A stretch of DNA of 64,000 bases from Pyropia haitanensis (GCA_008729055.1 SDUX01000004.1:1364001-1428000); one strand, 5' to 3'. Shown: positions 46,649 through 57,729, counted from the first letter of the stretch. Translations and numbers: made by a program. The notes: a model not told the origin generated them from the letters alone.

Positions 46649-48108
46649 TCACTTGAGGTCGAGGATGTCCTTGGCGTCGGCCGCCGGCTCGGCCGGCGTC
46701 CGCGGCCGGACGCCCCGCCGCGGCGCCGCGGCCGGCGCGGACGGGTCCCACACGGACACCTTCTCGCCGGCCTGGCCTTTGAAGCCGGGGCTGTTGACGT
46801 GGTGGCTCGGCACGTACGCCTCCTGTGGCACGGGGAGGAAGACGGAGAGAGCGGGGGGAGGGCGAGGGGAGGAGAAGGGGGGGGGGCACAAAAGAGAAAC
46901 GGCGCGGTGAGTATAATCAGCACCACCCGGCCAGGACGGCAGGCGCGCGGGCTATCCAGAGCGAGCCACACCACGCAACGGCCAACAAAGGCCAACGCCG
47001 CCCGCAACCGCGGCGGCGCGTGCGGGCCGCCCGCGGGCAGCCACCCCCGCGGCTGCCCCTCGTACACACGCACCGCAGGGGCGCGCCGGCTGGCCGGCCG
47101 GCCGGCCGCAGCACCCACCAGCACCCACCCGCGCGCGCGCGGCGGCCGGCCCGCGAGCGCCGTCCCGCCCCCCCCCCCCCAACCACCACCACCCCCACCG
47201 CCACCGCCGCCGCCTCCCTCGATGCAGGCCACAGCGCGCACGCCGCACACGCCGCCGCACCCCCATCCCGCCCGCCGCCGCACGCCGCGCGGGGCCACCC
47301 GGCCGCCCCCACCCGCCCGCCGCCGCCGCCGACGCCGCCCCAGAGCCACCCACCCCCCGTCACGTACCGACGTGCCCGACAGGTTTGGGGTGATCTTGCC
47401 CTGGTACACGGGGCGCGCCATGTCCGTGCGCTCCGTTGGGGGCAGCTCCACGCTCCTCACCAGCCACGCGTGCCTGCCGACGGGGGGTGGCCGCGGCATA
47501 GACAAAAGCACAGACGCCAACGCCAGCACCCACACAAAAGCCACGCGCGTCAGCAGGGAGCCACCAAAAACAACAGGCAGGACGCAGGACCGTCACCGCA
47601 GAGTCGACGGCCCACAGAGGAGCCAAACAGGATGGCGGCCGCAGCGGCCGCCGCCCCAGCCACACCGTCCTCACAGCCAAGAGGCGAGCCGCCCCCACCA
47701 GCCGAGCCCCTCCCCAGTCGCCAAACCCCGCCGCCTGTCCGCGGCTCGCCACACCGCCAAGCGCGCGCGCGTCGGCGACCACCGGCCCCAGCCTTGTCCC
47801 ACGCCGGCCCCCCGCGCCCGCCACCCCACCACCGCAACACGACACACAAAAGGCACACACGTCGCCCGCCGCAGTCCAACGTACCACTCTGGGGCGATCT
47901 TGACCGCGTCAAAGTTCTTGGCCTCGGCGTACTCGACCCACCGATCCCGCCCCGCGGGCAGGGACGGGTTGCTGAAGAAGCGGTTGCCCGCCTCGTCCTC
48001 GGCCACAAAGTACGGCTTGGAGCCCAGGCGGTGCATCTTGATGGCACGGACGGTGCCCCACAGGCCGCGCCAGCGCGCCTCTGCCACCAACGTCCGCAGC
48101 GTGTTCAT
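46649..48108 (-). CDS. NDUFA12: NADH dehydrogenase (complex I) subunit NDUFA12 / B17.2
   Basis: Three exons: 48108-47885, 47473-47368 and 46822-46649, giving 167 residues. Both donors are GTACGT. It is an accessory subunit of mitochondrial complex I. Conserved features in order: LGSKPYFVAEDEAGNRFFSN (family G-x-DxxGNxYYE), GRDRWVEYAEAKNFDA (family GRHRWVVY), and APEWHAWL, completed exactly across the first intron, matching PPEWHRWL. Next comes LPPTER, ITPNLSGTSEAYVPSHHV, completed across the second intron and matching the human NVTGTPEQYVPYSTT. The C-terminal extension is Pro/Ala-rich. The first in-frame ATG (MNTLRTLVAEARWRG) is taken as start; the protein is imported into mitochondria and several relatives lack a cleaved presequence. 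A related assembly factor, NDUFAF2, is less similar. Confidence 0.92.
47037..47084. repeat. dispersed 48-bp repeat, copy A
   Basis: This lies in NDUFA12 intron 2. It shares GCGGCTGCCCCTCGTACA and flanking blocks (GCAGCCAC before, ACGCA and GCAGGGG after) with 49118-49165 at identical spacing and orientation; about 40 of 48 positions match. A weaker similarity continues a further 50 bases. Confidence 0.7.
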
Positions 48109-48245
48109 GGTGAGGGGCAAGAGCGGCCGACACGGGGGAGAGGCAAGCGCGGAGGCGGACGAGGAAGGGGACCACGCGAGGCCAGGGAAGAGGGCAAGTG
48201 TGCAAGACGCTGTGGCCCATGCGACGATTCACGAATGGTGGCGCC

Positions 48246-49347
48246 TTAAGCCGAGCTTAGGATGCGTCCTTGACTCCAAACTTCTACTCGAAATAGAGTT
48301 ATCATTGTCCTTGCACCATTTGGCCTAGCACAGACGGTCCTCTCCGTCACGATGGCTTGCGCTGTTTCGCTGGCGGCAGCTGGGCTCGGTGGCATCGCAC
48401 GAGTGTTGGCGCTGTCGGTGGCGGCGGTGCGCGTGGCGACGACCATCGCCACCGCCAAGGTGACTTGCTGCTTGTCGTTGGCCCTGCCGCTGGTCTTACG
48501 CGCTGGGGCGGCTGCCGCGGCGCGTAACTCGTTCGTCCTCACTCGCGACGCGGTGGCGCTCGCTCGCTGCGCGGTGCCCGTCGTCGTGCGTGTGATTGCC
48601 TGGGTGGTGACGTCCGCGCCGGCCCCCGTCGCTGCGGCAGGGTCTCCACCCTCTGTGCCGCCGGCATCCTGGCACTGCCACGCGTCTGCGCCGAGCCAAC
48701 GGGTGAGCCCGCGTCCACTCCACGGGGGGGCGCACGCTGCCCTCGTCATGGGCGCCGCAGCTGCCGCGGACCGAGGGGCCCTCCCTGCCAGCGATGAGGC
48801 CGCCCACGCCCAAGCAGTGCAGAAAACAAAAGCGAGCCGCTGCCGCCGCCCCCACTGCCACCACCGCCGCCGCCAGCGAGTGGACAAGCACAACGGGCGC
48901 GGCCGCCTTGGCAAACGGCTGCGCCAACCGCACCGCCACAGGCGCCGCCACCTCCGCACACGACGAGTAGGACGTACCTCCGGACCGTGTGGGCGCACAG
49001 GAGGGCGCACTCGCGGCCAACGGCGGCGCGTCCGCGGCGGGAATGGGGGTGGCCGTCGCTGGGGGGGGCGGCGGCGGCAGGTACAGTACCCCGGCGGAGG
49101 GTGCACGGCGCGCGCGAGCAGCCACTTCAGCGGCTGCCCCTCGTACAGACGCAGAGCAGGGGGTCCCACCCCGCCCGTCCGCAGCGCCCATCAGTACGCG
49201 CGCGTGGCGACATGTGGAGAATAGTCTGTGGTCAGGGGCAGCGCGTAGGGATCTCCTGGATCGAGAGGCGAAAAGGGTGAAGTGGGGCGGAGAGGCAAGC
49301 ACAAGTCTGTGGGCGTGCAGTGTGACAACAGTGAGAAGTAGCCGCAT
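48246..49347 (-). CDS. candidate two-exon gene, product unknown
   Basis: A GTACGT donor at 48977 and a GCGCAG acceptor ending at 48686 join exon 1 (49347-48978) to exon 2 (48685-48246). They restore a single open frame of about 269 residues, which argues for a real gene. Exon 1 starts MRLLLTVVTLHAHRLVLASP and continues with SRSRRSLRAAPDHRLFSTC, which could be a mitochondrial or secretory presequence; another ATG lies at 49191 (MGAADGRGG). Exon 2 is Thr/Ala-rich (GADVTTQAITRTTTGTAQRA) and ends SQGRILSSA. I recognise no family, and base composition is lower in GC than that of the surrounding genes. The exon 1 region overlaps a dispersed repeat copy, so it may instead be non-coding. Confidence 0.3.
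49118..49165. repeat. dispersed 48-bp repeat, copy B
   Basis: Second copy of the element in NDUFA12 intron 2, same orientation, 2.08 kb to the right. Here it lies within exon 1 of the candidate gene at 48246-49347. Confidence 0.7.
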
Positions 49348-49904
49348 CCAGCAGCTTATTTATTAACAGCGTGTTCAGCCTGGGGAGGGGTCGGCAGCAA
49401 GACCGCGGTGCCCCGTGCGGCGAACTCAAGACAGGTAAGCGGCGGCGGGATGCGATCAATGACAACGTGCACAAAGACACGTAACCATTCGACGCGGAAT
49501 AACCGCGCCATCAGGGCGGCGACAATGTCGTAGCGGCCGCGGAAGCACCGGCGGGTCCAATGGCGACAGTCGCCCCACTGGCCTGCCGTCGCTGCCGCGT
49601 ACCTCCCAGCACCACCTACGCCATCACCCGTGGCCATCGTCACTGCAGCCGCCACCACAGCGACCGCTGCCGCTGCGCCGCCACCTCTACAACTGGAGTC
49701 GCTGCCGCTACAGCCGCCGCACTGACCGAGAGACCACCTCCTGCCAACAGTCCGTCGCTCAGAATGGTGCGCAAGGACCCTTCCCGCAGTGACGACCCAC
49801 TCACCGGCTGGCTGCTGCTGTCGCGACGCTGCCCCAGAGCAGGCAGGGGCGCATACAGGACCGTAAACGTTTAGGGAATGGACACCGTTGGTTGGCCACG
49901 GCCG
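49348..49904. other. intergenic interval, no gene seen
   Basis: Lower-GC DNA containing the 3' flank of the adaptor gene. A short plus-strand open frame from an ATG at 49,560 has no recognisable product. Confidence 0.5.
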
Positions 49905-51778
49905 TCACCTCAGCTTCACGTGAAACCGCCCGGCGGTGGTCAGGTAGCGCACCCACGCGCGATAGCCGCTGGCTTCCGAGACGGTAAGGAAGCGCACCTT
50001 GAGACCCGACGGCGCCAGCCCGGCCACATCAAAGCCCACGCCCACAGGCCGCCGTGCTGCGACGCCCACGCCTCGATCAAGGCTACCTCCTGGGGCCAGT
50101 CCGTCCTCAGCCGCTGGCGAAGCCACCACCACCCGGCGCTCGGTGGAGCGGCTCCGGCTCCGAGGTCGCCACGAGCGACCACCGCCACCGCCGGCCCCCG
50201 ACGCGTGGCCATTGGACCGAGCGGCCATGCTGGGCAGGCCGACGCGGCCGCGGAGGGTGGCCACCCCCCCCGGTCGCAGCTTGCTGACCTTCCACACCAC
50301 CGCGTCCTCGGCCGGCACGTACTTGGCCTTGCCCGCCGACGCCTTGAAGCGGGGTGTATCCGCGTCGGCGGGGGCAGGCAGGCTCAGCGTCACGCCCGCG
50401 ACGTGCATGCCCTCTGGCAGCGCTCCACCGGCGGCAGCCGCAGTCACCTGCACATCATACGCCACGTGCGTGGTCGAGGACGTGTCGTCGACCGACGCAG
50501 ACACAGAGACGGGCACCACCGTGGGCGGGACGGCGGGGATGCGGTAGGTGAGCAAGTTGAACTCGCTGTCGGGCGGCACAAACGTGATAATGCCCTCGGC
50601 CGCAAAGCGGGCAAGCCGTACGCACTGGTGAAAGTTCACGTCCTCCAGCAGCACCCGGTCGCGACGAGCCCCTGCCTCACCCCCATTGGTGACAGCCGCG
50701 TCCGGGTGGTCGGCTGACGAGGCGGCGAGCGTCGCAAACACCACATTCTCGGCGAGCCCCAGCTTGAGGTCGGGGATGCCGCTGAGGTACGGCTTGACCC
50801 GCACCGCCCCATCAACGTGCGCAGCCGTTACGGTGCCGTCGGCCGCCACCTCCACGTGGAGCGTCTCCACAACGTCCAGGAACACCTCATTGCGCGCGTG
50901 TACAATGCCCGCTGGCCGCCACGGTACGGCCGACGTAACCGACGCCACCGCCGCTGCCGCCGCCGCCGCGTTGGTGGCACTCCCCGTGGAGCGCAGCGTC
51001 TTGGAGGACCGCGCCGACACAAACGCGGTGAGGGTGGAGGGGGTGGTCACCTGCACCACCCCGCCGTCCATCATTTCGTCGAGCAGGGCGTACACGAGCA
51101 CAAACTGGGAGCGCACCAGCGCGGGGGTCACGACCGACGTGTCGTTGGGGCCGCCGCCCTTCTTCTTGGCCGCCGACGTGACGCCCGCCGCGACCAGTGG
51201 GGACGGCGACTGCGCCGGCACGTACGCGGCGAGCACGTCCAGGAGGGTGTAGAGGAACGCAACCAGCACCGCCGCGTTGACATTGGAGCGCGTAAACGCG
51301 GCCAGGACCATCTGGTTGTGGCGGATAAAGACGGCCGAGCAGCGGGACTGCGGGAGGTACACAATGGGTGGGAGCGCCGAGGACGCGTCCAGCGCGGGTG
51401 GTGGGGGCGGCGGCGCGTCCGCGTCGAGGGCCCCATCATAGTCGGGGGTGGTGAGGAGCGCCAGGAACTCTTCCACCGCCGTGGGGGGGATGTGCGGCTT
51501 GTACGTCCGGTGGATCAAGACTCCGCCGCGGGCGTCGGCAATAAGAATGGACGACGCCTGTGCCGGAGTGCCCACGACGGGCGGAGTCAAACAGGTTGGC
51601 GGAGCGCGCGGTCGCAGGCGGGCACCAGAGACAATACAACGCAAACCTGCGGCGTCAGCAACCACGACCGAATGGGAGAAAAGAGAGAACGGGGAGGGAG
51701 AGGAGCAAGCAGCAAGACACCCTGGGGCCCCCCCGAGAGAAACACGGCGCAGGAAGAGGGTAACCCCCAACGTACCAT
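49905..51778 (-). CDS. AP1M: AP-1 type clathrin adaptor complex medium (mu) subunit
   Basis: Exon 1 contributes only the ATG (51778-51776), directly followed by a GTACGT donor. Exon 2 (51557-49905) encodes the other 550 residues. The N-terminal longin domain begins SSILIADARGGVLIHRTYKP, matching the family's SAIFVLDLKGKVLISRNY. It continues with FIRHNQMVLAAFTRSNVNAA and RSQFVLVYALLDEMMDGG. The mu homology domain has PWRPAGIVHARNEVFLDVVE, KPYLSGIPDLKLGL, NFHQCVRLARF, FVPPDSEFNLLTYRI and, at the end, SGYRAWVRYLTTAGRFHVKL. HQCVRL and SGYxAWVRY favour AP-1 over AP-2, AP-3 or AP-4. It selects YxxPhi cargo at the trans-Golgi and endosomes. At 551 residues it is about 120 longer than usual because of Ala/Gly/Arg-Ser inserts, including RSWRPRSRSRSTERR. 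Confidence 0.92.
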
Positions 51779-53130
51779 GCATCCAGTCGGGGACGAGGCC
51801 GGCCGACGGCGCCGCCCCCCGACCGCGCACGGAGCGACGCGGGGTGCCAATCAGGGGCGCCGTGACATTGTCGGCTTGGGAGGACCACCGCCGCCGGGAC
51901 GCGGACCGACCCGGTGGTGGCCGGCAACGGGGCGGCCACCGCTGCGCCGCCACACCGAGCGTCCCACGCGCCAGAGGGGGTGCAGGTCGGGACGCTGCCC
52001 ACCACGCGGAACGACGCACGCACTGGCAGCGCTGCCTGCAAGAGCGCACTCGACGCTGGGGAGGCGAAAAAGCGTTCACCGGGCCGTTTTTCGTCCTGCA
52101 CCGACACACAATTGAAAGATCGAGCGTCCTGCTTGGTCCACGTGTTTTTTCGTTGAAAAGTGTGGAGTCGTGACAGTGAAACCCGCCGCCACCGCCGCGT
52201 GCCGAGCGACAACCTCGGTCGCAAGAAAAAAAACACAAGGGCGGGGGGGGGGGGTGGTGAGGTGGGGAGTCGTCAACGGGCGGATAGGGGTGGCAGAGAC
52301 AGGGTCAATGACCTGCCAGCCTCCCCGTTGGCCACATCCCTCCCAAGCAAACAGACTGTGTGTCCTCCGACCGCCCCCGCCTTCAAGAGGGAGACGTTGC
52401 GTGCACTGCACTGCAGGTGGTATCCCCTGGCCCAACCACCGTGCCACGGGCGGCGCGGCAGAGAGCGGACGGGGGTGAGAAGGGGGCAGACAAAATCAAG
52501 CTGAGCCCCCCACCTCAAACTCTTCCCGCCGCGCCGCTGCGCGTGCAGAGTAGCGACCGACGGCGTCAGCGGATGCCCTTTCCACCCGTCTCCCCCCCTA
52601 ACCCCAGCCGCGACCGTGCCGCCACCGAGGCAGCGGTGGCGGTGGCGGCGCCGCCGCCGGCGACCCCGCGCGCCCGGCCGTCCGTACCCCGCCCGTCGCT
52701 TGCACAGACGGCAGCAGCGCGGGTTTGCCCGCGCTCGTCGGACTTCAGCCGGCGCCAGCGGGGACGCCGCACACCCCACCGCCACGCCCCCCCTGCACGG
52801 GGGCGCGCGGCCGCGCCGCGGCCCCGGCCGCGCTGTGGCAGCCGGCCGCCCCCGTGGGGGGCCCACCGCCGCCCCGCCGGTGGCGCCGACGGTGGGGTCA
52901 CGGCGGCCGCGTGGCCGCACGGGGCGACGCACATCCCCCCCGCGGTGAGGTGTGCCGCCCGTCATGGGCCGTCGGAAAAGGGGGCAGGACAAAAAAAATA
53001 GGGGAGAGGCGGGGGAAAAGGGGGGGGACCCTGCAGGGGCGGGCGGGCTAAACCGCCGCCGCCGCCTCTGCCGGTGGTGGCGCGGCGCTGCCACCGCCGA
53101 GGGCGGGACCGGCGCCGCCCTTGAGGGCGC
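51779..53130. other. intergenic interval between tandem minus-strand genes
   Basis: This contains the upstream region of the adaptor gene (its 5' UTR must lie just above 51,778) and the 3' flank of the transporter gene. A short AT-richer patch occurs at about 52,080-52,240. No gene is recognised. Confidence 0.45.
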
Positions 53131-54013
53131 CTACGAGTGGCGCCCTCCCCGCCGCGGCGCCCTGTTCATCCCGCCCCCCTCCCTCCCCCTCGTCCCCCCC
53201 CCCCCCCCCTCCGCGCCCTCCGCGCCAGCCGCCCCGTCGACGGTCACCATCTCGTACGTGGCGGCGTCGTCGCGGCCGCCCTCGGCGGCGGCACCCACGT
53301 CCAGGAACCCGCGCATCGCGGCCATGGCCAGCGGCGACGTCACCGCCACCCCCCCAATGATGGCCCACATCAGCCGCGGCCGGCGCGCCGGCGGCGGCTT
53401 CTCCGCGCAAAACGCGGATAGGAGCGCGCCCGACATGCCGCCGGTGAGGAGCTTGGTGAGGAAGAGCGGCGCCGACGCGAGGGACGAGTACATGCCCTCC
53501 TCGCCCACCGGCGAGAGGGTCATGGCGTACTCATAGCTCCGCGGCGAGTAGATGGCCTCCCCGACGGAGAGGGTGATGAGGAACGCGACAATCGCGGGGT
53601 AGTGGTCGCCAAACGCGGTGAGCCAAAACGGGGACACCGCCGCCAGCGCCGAGCCGCCGAGGATCATGGGAAAGGACGCGATCGGCCGGGACGCGGCGCC
53701 GACGAGCGGCACGAGCAGGATGATGATGGCCGGGTTGATGGCGTAGACCGCCCCAAACGGCGCCGCCGGCCCAAACACCCGCACCATGTACTTGGGCAGC
53801 GTCGCGTCCAGGTGGCGAAAGACGCTGCGCACGCCCACGAGCAGCAGCATCAGCACCGCGAGCCGCCAAAACCGCACGTCCCGCAGCACCGTCCGGCAGC
53901 GCGCCAGCGTGGACGGCGCCGCGGCGGCGGCGGCCGCCACGCCGCCCCCGTCGGCGGCCGGCCGGCCGCCGTCGGCGGCGTCGGCGTCGTCGGCGCCGTC
54001 CACGACGGCGGCC

Positions 54014-54050
<37 letters not shown>

Positions 54051-54740
54051 GCGTCCCCCCCCCCCCCCGCGGCCCGGCACGTACGCGTGGAGGCGGCCGC
54101 CCTCGTCCATCTCCACGTCCCGCACGCCCGCCGCCACCAGCACCGCCGACGAGGCGGTCGCGGCCGCCCCCAGCAGCAGCACCCCCCGGAGGGCCGACAG
54201 GCGCCCCCACCCGGCCGGCAGGTCGAGGCCACCCGCAAACGCCGCCCGCGCGGCGTCGACCCCCCCCCCCGCCGCGAGCGCGCCCACGTTCATGACCGTG
54301 TAAAAGAGGGCAAAGCCGAGCGTCCGGGACCGGCCGTTGGTGTACCGCCGGACGGCGATGGTCAGCACCGGCACGCCGAGCGCGTCGGCGGCGGGGAGGA
54401 GGGTGTAGAGGAGGCCGAGCGCAACGCCACGCGAGTGGGTGAGGCCCAGGCCCGCCCTCGCAACGGTGGCGAGGAAGGCGCCGACCAGCAGCGACGCGCG
54501 GACGCCGAGGCGGTCGATCGCGGCGCCGCCCGCGACGCCATAGACCGTCGACGCGACGCCGTAGCCGCCATAGTGTAGGCCCGCGGCGACGTCGCTCAGC
54601 TCCAGCTCCGCCGTCAGGTACAGGGTGAGGGTGAGGGAGGAGGAAAAGTAGGCAAACGAGGCGAGGAGCTTGAGGAGGTAGACCAGCCAGAGGTCACGGG
54701 GCGCCTCGGCGAGGGGGCCAAAGCTGGATAGAAAGGACAT
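53131..54740 (-). CDS. MFS-type membrane transporter
   Basis: About 536 residues on one exon. The N-terminal half starts MSFLSSFGPLAEAPRDLW and has about six transmembrane helices, with a cytoplasmic-loop motif (GAAIDRLGVRASLLVGAFLA) and SRTLGFALFYTVMNVGALAAG, resembling the MNxG helix of POT/oligopeptide carriers. A Gly/Pro/Ala-rich central loop contains a C15 run near 54,056-54,070, where the frame changes. The C-terminal half has RFWRLAVLMLLLVGVRSVFR, LDATLPKYMVRVFGPAAPF, INPAIIILLVPLVG and further helices to PLFLTKLLTGGMSGALLSAF. This gives the expected twelve or so helices. The substrate is unknown. The minus strand upstream of the ATG is a nearly pure CT leader, as in the neighbouring genes. 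The frame change is probably an assembly length error. Confidence 0.8.
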
Positions 54741-56255
54741 TTCCGGTCCACAACAGGAAAGGGGGGGGGGGGGAGGGGGGGGGGGGGGGAGGGGGGAGCG
54801 GGAGGTGGCGGACGAGGTGGACGGGGGGGGAGAAGAGGGGTGTGTCGCGGGTGGGACGGCGGGGGCTTGCTGCCCTCACGGCCAGGACGTGCAGAGGGGG
54901 AGAGGGGCGGCCGACGGAGGGGGGGTGGACGAGAGGCGTGGGGTGGGCGAGGGGAGCGGAACCAACGCGGGGGGGGTAGCATGAGCGGGAGCGCCGCGTG
55001 GGGTGGGTATAGGAGGGTAAGGAAGGGGGGGGGGCGCAGCGCCGGGCCCACGGCCGGCCCCACAGCGCGTCGGACGCGACGACGGCCACGCCCGCCCGCG
55101 CGGGTCTGCAGACGGTGGTGGTCACCCCCCCGCGCCCCCCCCCCCCCCCCCCCCCGCGAGGCCCAGCCGCGGGCCGGCGCTGCTGTCGCCGCCGCCCGCG
55201 GTGCCACCGGGGCGTCGTGCCACCGCCGGGCGGGGGCGGCCAACGTGGCGCCACGCCACGTGGGGTGGGATGACGAGGACCGGCGGCGGCCGCGCCGCGG
55301 CCGCCGCGGCCGCCGCCCGCCCGCCCCGTCGGCGAGCGGACGCACGCTCCCGCCGCGCCGGCGTCTGTCCACCGCCGCGACCGCGGGCGGCCCTACCCCT
55401 CCCGCCACCGCCGCGACCGCGGGGGGCCCGACGAGCGCCGTCGCCCGCTCCCCCCCCCCCCCCGCGAGGGAGCTGGTGGCTCCGCACAGTCCCGCACGCG
55501 ACCCTGCCCATGGGAGCGGATGCCGTTCCGCCCGGAAAACAGCGCGGCCGCGGCTGGGACCGGACGACGCCCGAGAGGGGGGGGGGGGGGAAGCGGCGGA
55601 CCCCCCCCCGCCGGCAGGCGCGCCCGCGTCGCGGCGGCCGGCCGGCACCCCCCCCCCCCCCCCCCCCCCCCGGCCGGCCGGCGGCCTCTACCGCCGCCGC
55701 GGCCGTCCCCACCGCCGCCCGCGGCGTCGCCGCCGGCGTCGCCGCCACCGCCCCGCCGGCGCGGCCGGCCGCCCCACCAGCGCGGCAAGCCAACCGCCGC
55801 GCACGGCACGGGCAGCCGGCCGGGAACGGCGCGCGCCCGCGGCGGCACACGCACGCACGGCCGGCCGGCCGGCACGGCCAAGGCGCGGGGTGCGGCCGCC
55901 GCGGGAGGCGGCGGGGGTAGAGCCACACCGTTTTTTTTTTGGGGGGGGGGGGTTCGCCACCGCCGCCGCCGTCGCCGCCGCCGCCGCGGCGGCGGCGGCG
56001 GTCACGGCGCAGCCGCGACGGCGCCGCCACCGACCGACCACCACCACCACCACCACCACCACCACCACCACCACCACCACCACCGCCGCGGCGTGCCGCG
56101 CGGGCACGCGGCGGCGGCCGCCGCGGGCGGCGGCCCCCCCCCCCCCCCGGCACCCGGCGGTTGCCGACGGGCTGGCGGGCGCGCGCCCCCCCCAGACGCC
56201 ATCCCCCCCCCCCCCCCCCCCCCCCCCGCCGCGGCCGCGGCGTCGCAGGGTTTGC

Positions 56256-56292
<37 letters not shown>

Positions 56293-56939
56293 CAGAGCGA
56301 AGCGGCACGGGCGGGCGCCCGCCTCCCCCCCCCCCCCCCCCCCTCCGCCCACCCCCGCCCACCCCCGCGCGCGCACCATGGACGGCCGCCGCGGCGCGGC
56401 GGCCGCCGCCGCCGCCGCCCCCCGTCCCCAGCCGCCGCGGGTGGCGGCCGGCCGGTACTCGCGCGGCCTTCCCCCCCCACCCCCCCCCCCCCCCCCCCCG
56501 CCCTTCCCCTCCCGTGCCCCCCCCCCCCCCCCTGCCCAGCCGCCCTCCCCCGCCACGCCACGGCCGCCCCTCCTCCCCACCGCCACCACCCGCCGCAGCG
56601 GCCAGCACCCCCGCGGCGGGCGCTCCCTCTCCCTCCCCCGCCGCCGCACCCCGCACCACGCCCCGCGGCGGGCGGCGCCGCGCCGCGGTTGCCACGCCGC
56701 CGCCGCCGCCGCCGCCGCCGGCGGCCGCCACACCCCCGGCCGCGCCGGACGATTGCCGCGGCGCGAGCGGCACGCCCGCCGACGGTGGGCGCCGTCGCCG
56801 ACACGCCGCGGCGGCCAGCGCGGGGCGTCAGCCGCAGGGAGCGGCACGCGGGGGTGCGGCCGCCGGCGGCGGCGCGTCCATCCACGCGCCGCCTCTCCCC
56901 CCCCGCTCAGGTGGTCGTCAGCCGCGACCGCCGCGCGCG
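54741..56939. other. low-complexity G/C-rich interval
   Basis: Long C and G runs, the CCA repeat at 56,038-56,084 (about 15 units) and an A35 tract dominate. Any reading frame here is Pro, Arg, Gly or Ala-rich in every register. I cannot support a gene, although the candidate at 56,940-57,729 might extend into this stretch. Confidence 0.4.
56257..56291 (-). repeat. A35 tract (T35 on the minus strand)
   Basis: An uninterrupted run of 35 A inside GC-rich DNA. In this window long T tracts otherwise occur inside introns in the sense strand, so this one hints at a minus-strand transcript. Confidence 0.75.
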
Positions 56940-57265
56940 GAGCAGCATCCGCGGGCGGACCCCGCCCCCCCCCCCCCCGCCCCCCCCGCCGCCGCGGCAC
57001 CACGAGGCCCAACCGCCACGCCGGCGGCGGGCTCCCCCCCAAAGGGCTCCCCCCTCCGCCCCCCCCATCCGCCAGGCACTCCCGCACCGTCCGCCGCGGC
57101 GGCGCGCCCGGCGCGCGCGCATTCACCCAGCAGACGCCGCCCGCCGCGGCGAGCACCGCCGCGCCGGCGGGCGTGCCGGCCGGCACCGCCGCCGCCGCCG
57201 CCGCCGCCGCTGCTGCCGCTGCCGCCGACGACGACGACGACGGTGCCGCCGCGGTCGCCACCTCG

Positions 57266-57297
<32 letters not shown>

Positions 57298-57388
57298 GTC
57301 GGCCGCGGGGGGGGACACGCCCGCCGTCGCGGCCGCCGCGGCGGCCGCCGCGTCGACCGCCGACACCGTCGGCGGTGGTGGCGGCGTG

Positions 57389-57428
<40 letters not shown>

Positions 57429-57729
57429 CCGCGGCGGCGGCGTCGCTGGAAGTGGCGGCGTCGGCGGCGGCGGCGGCATCGGCGGCGATGCCGAAAGTGG
57501 TGGCGGCGGCGGTCGCGGCGTCGGCGGCGGCGGCGGCTGGGAGCGGACCGCCGGCGGAACCGCCGCCCGCCGCCACAGCGGCCGCCCCCACCCGCCGGCG
57601 ACGCGGCGGCGGCGGCGGCGGCGGCGGCGGCACGAGCGCCGCGGCGGGCACGGCCGGGCGCTTGCGGCCAGCGCGGCCGGCCGCGGGCGTGCCGTCGGGG
57701 CTCGCCGAGGCGGCACGCGCGGCCGCCAC
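56940..57729 (-). CDS. candidate Ala-rich gene fragment
   Basis: Part of a long open minus-strand frame has a natural-looking composition. ARAASASPDGTPAAGRAGRK followed by RPAVP suggests a nuclear-localisation-type basic patch. Poly-Ala segments of ten or more residues and a Ser run come next, then GGVCWVNARAPGAPPRRTVR with ECLADGG. A further Ala/Glu-rich segment (VAAAAAAGGEEAEEGGG) lies upstream in another frame beyond a C/G run at about 57,740-57,758. Such poly-Ala, poly-Ser architecture is common in transcriptional regulators of GC-rich algae, but there is no domain to confirm it. Start, end and exon structure are unknown. Confidence 0.3.

Noticed and set aside
48352..49224. Plus-strand open frame with hydrophobic N-terminus
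   Set aside because: Its second half is Arg/His/Gly-rich and featureless, and the opposite strand carries matching splice signals.
49560..49874. Plus-strand open frame of about 100 codons
   Set aside because: No recognisable features; lies in the 3' flank of the adaptor gene.
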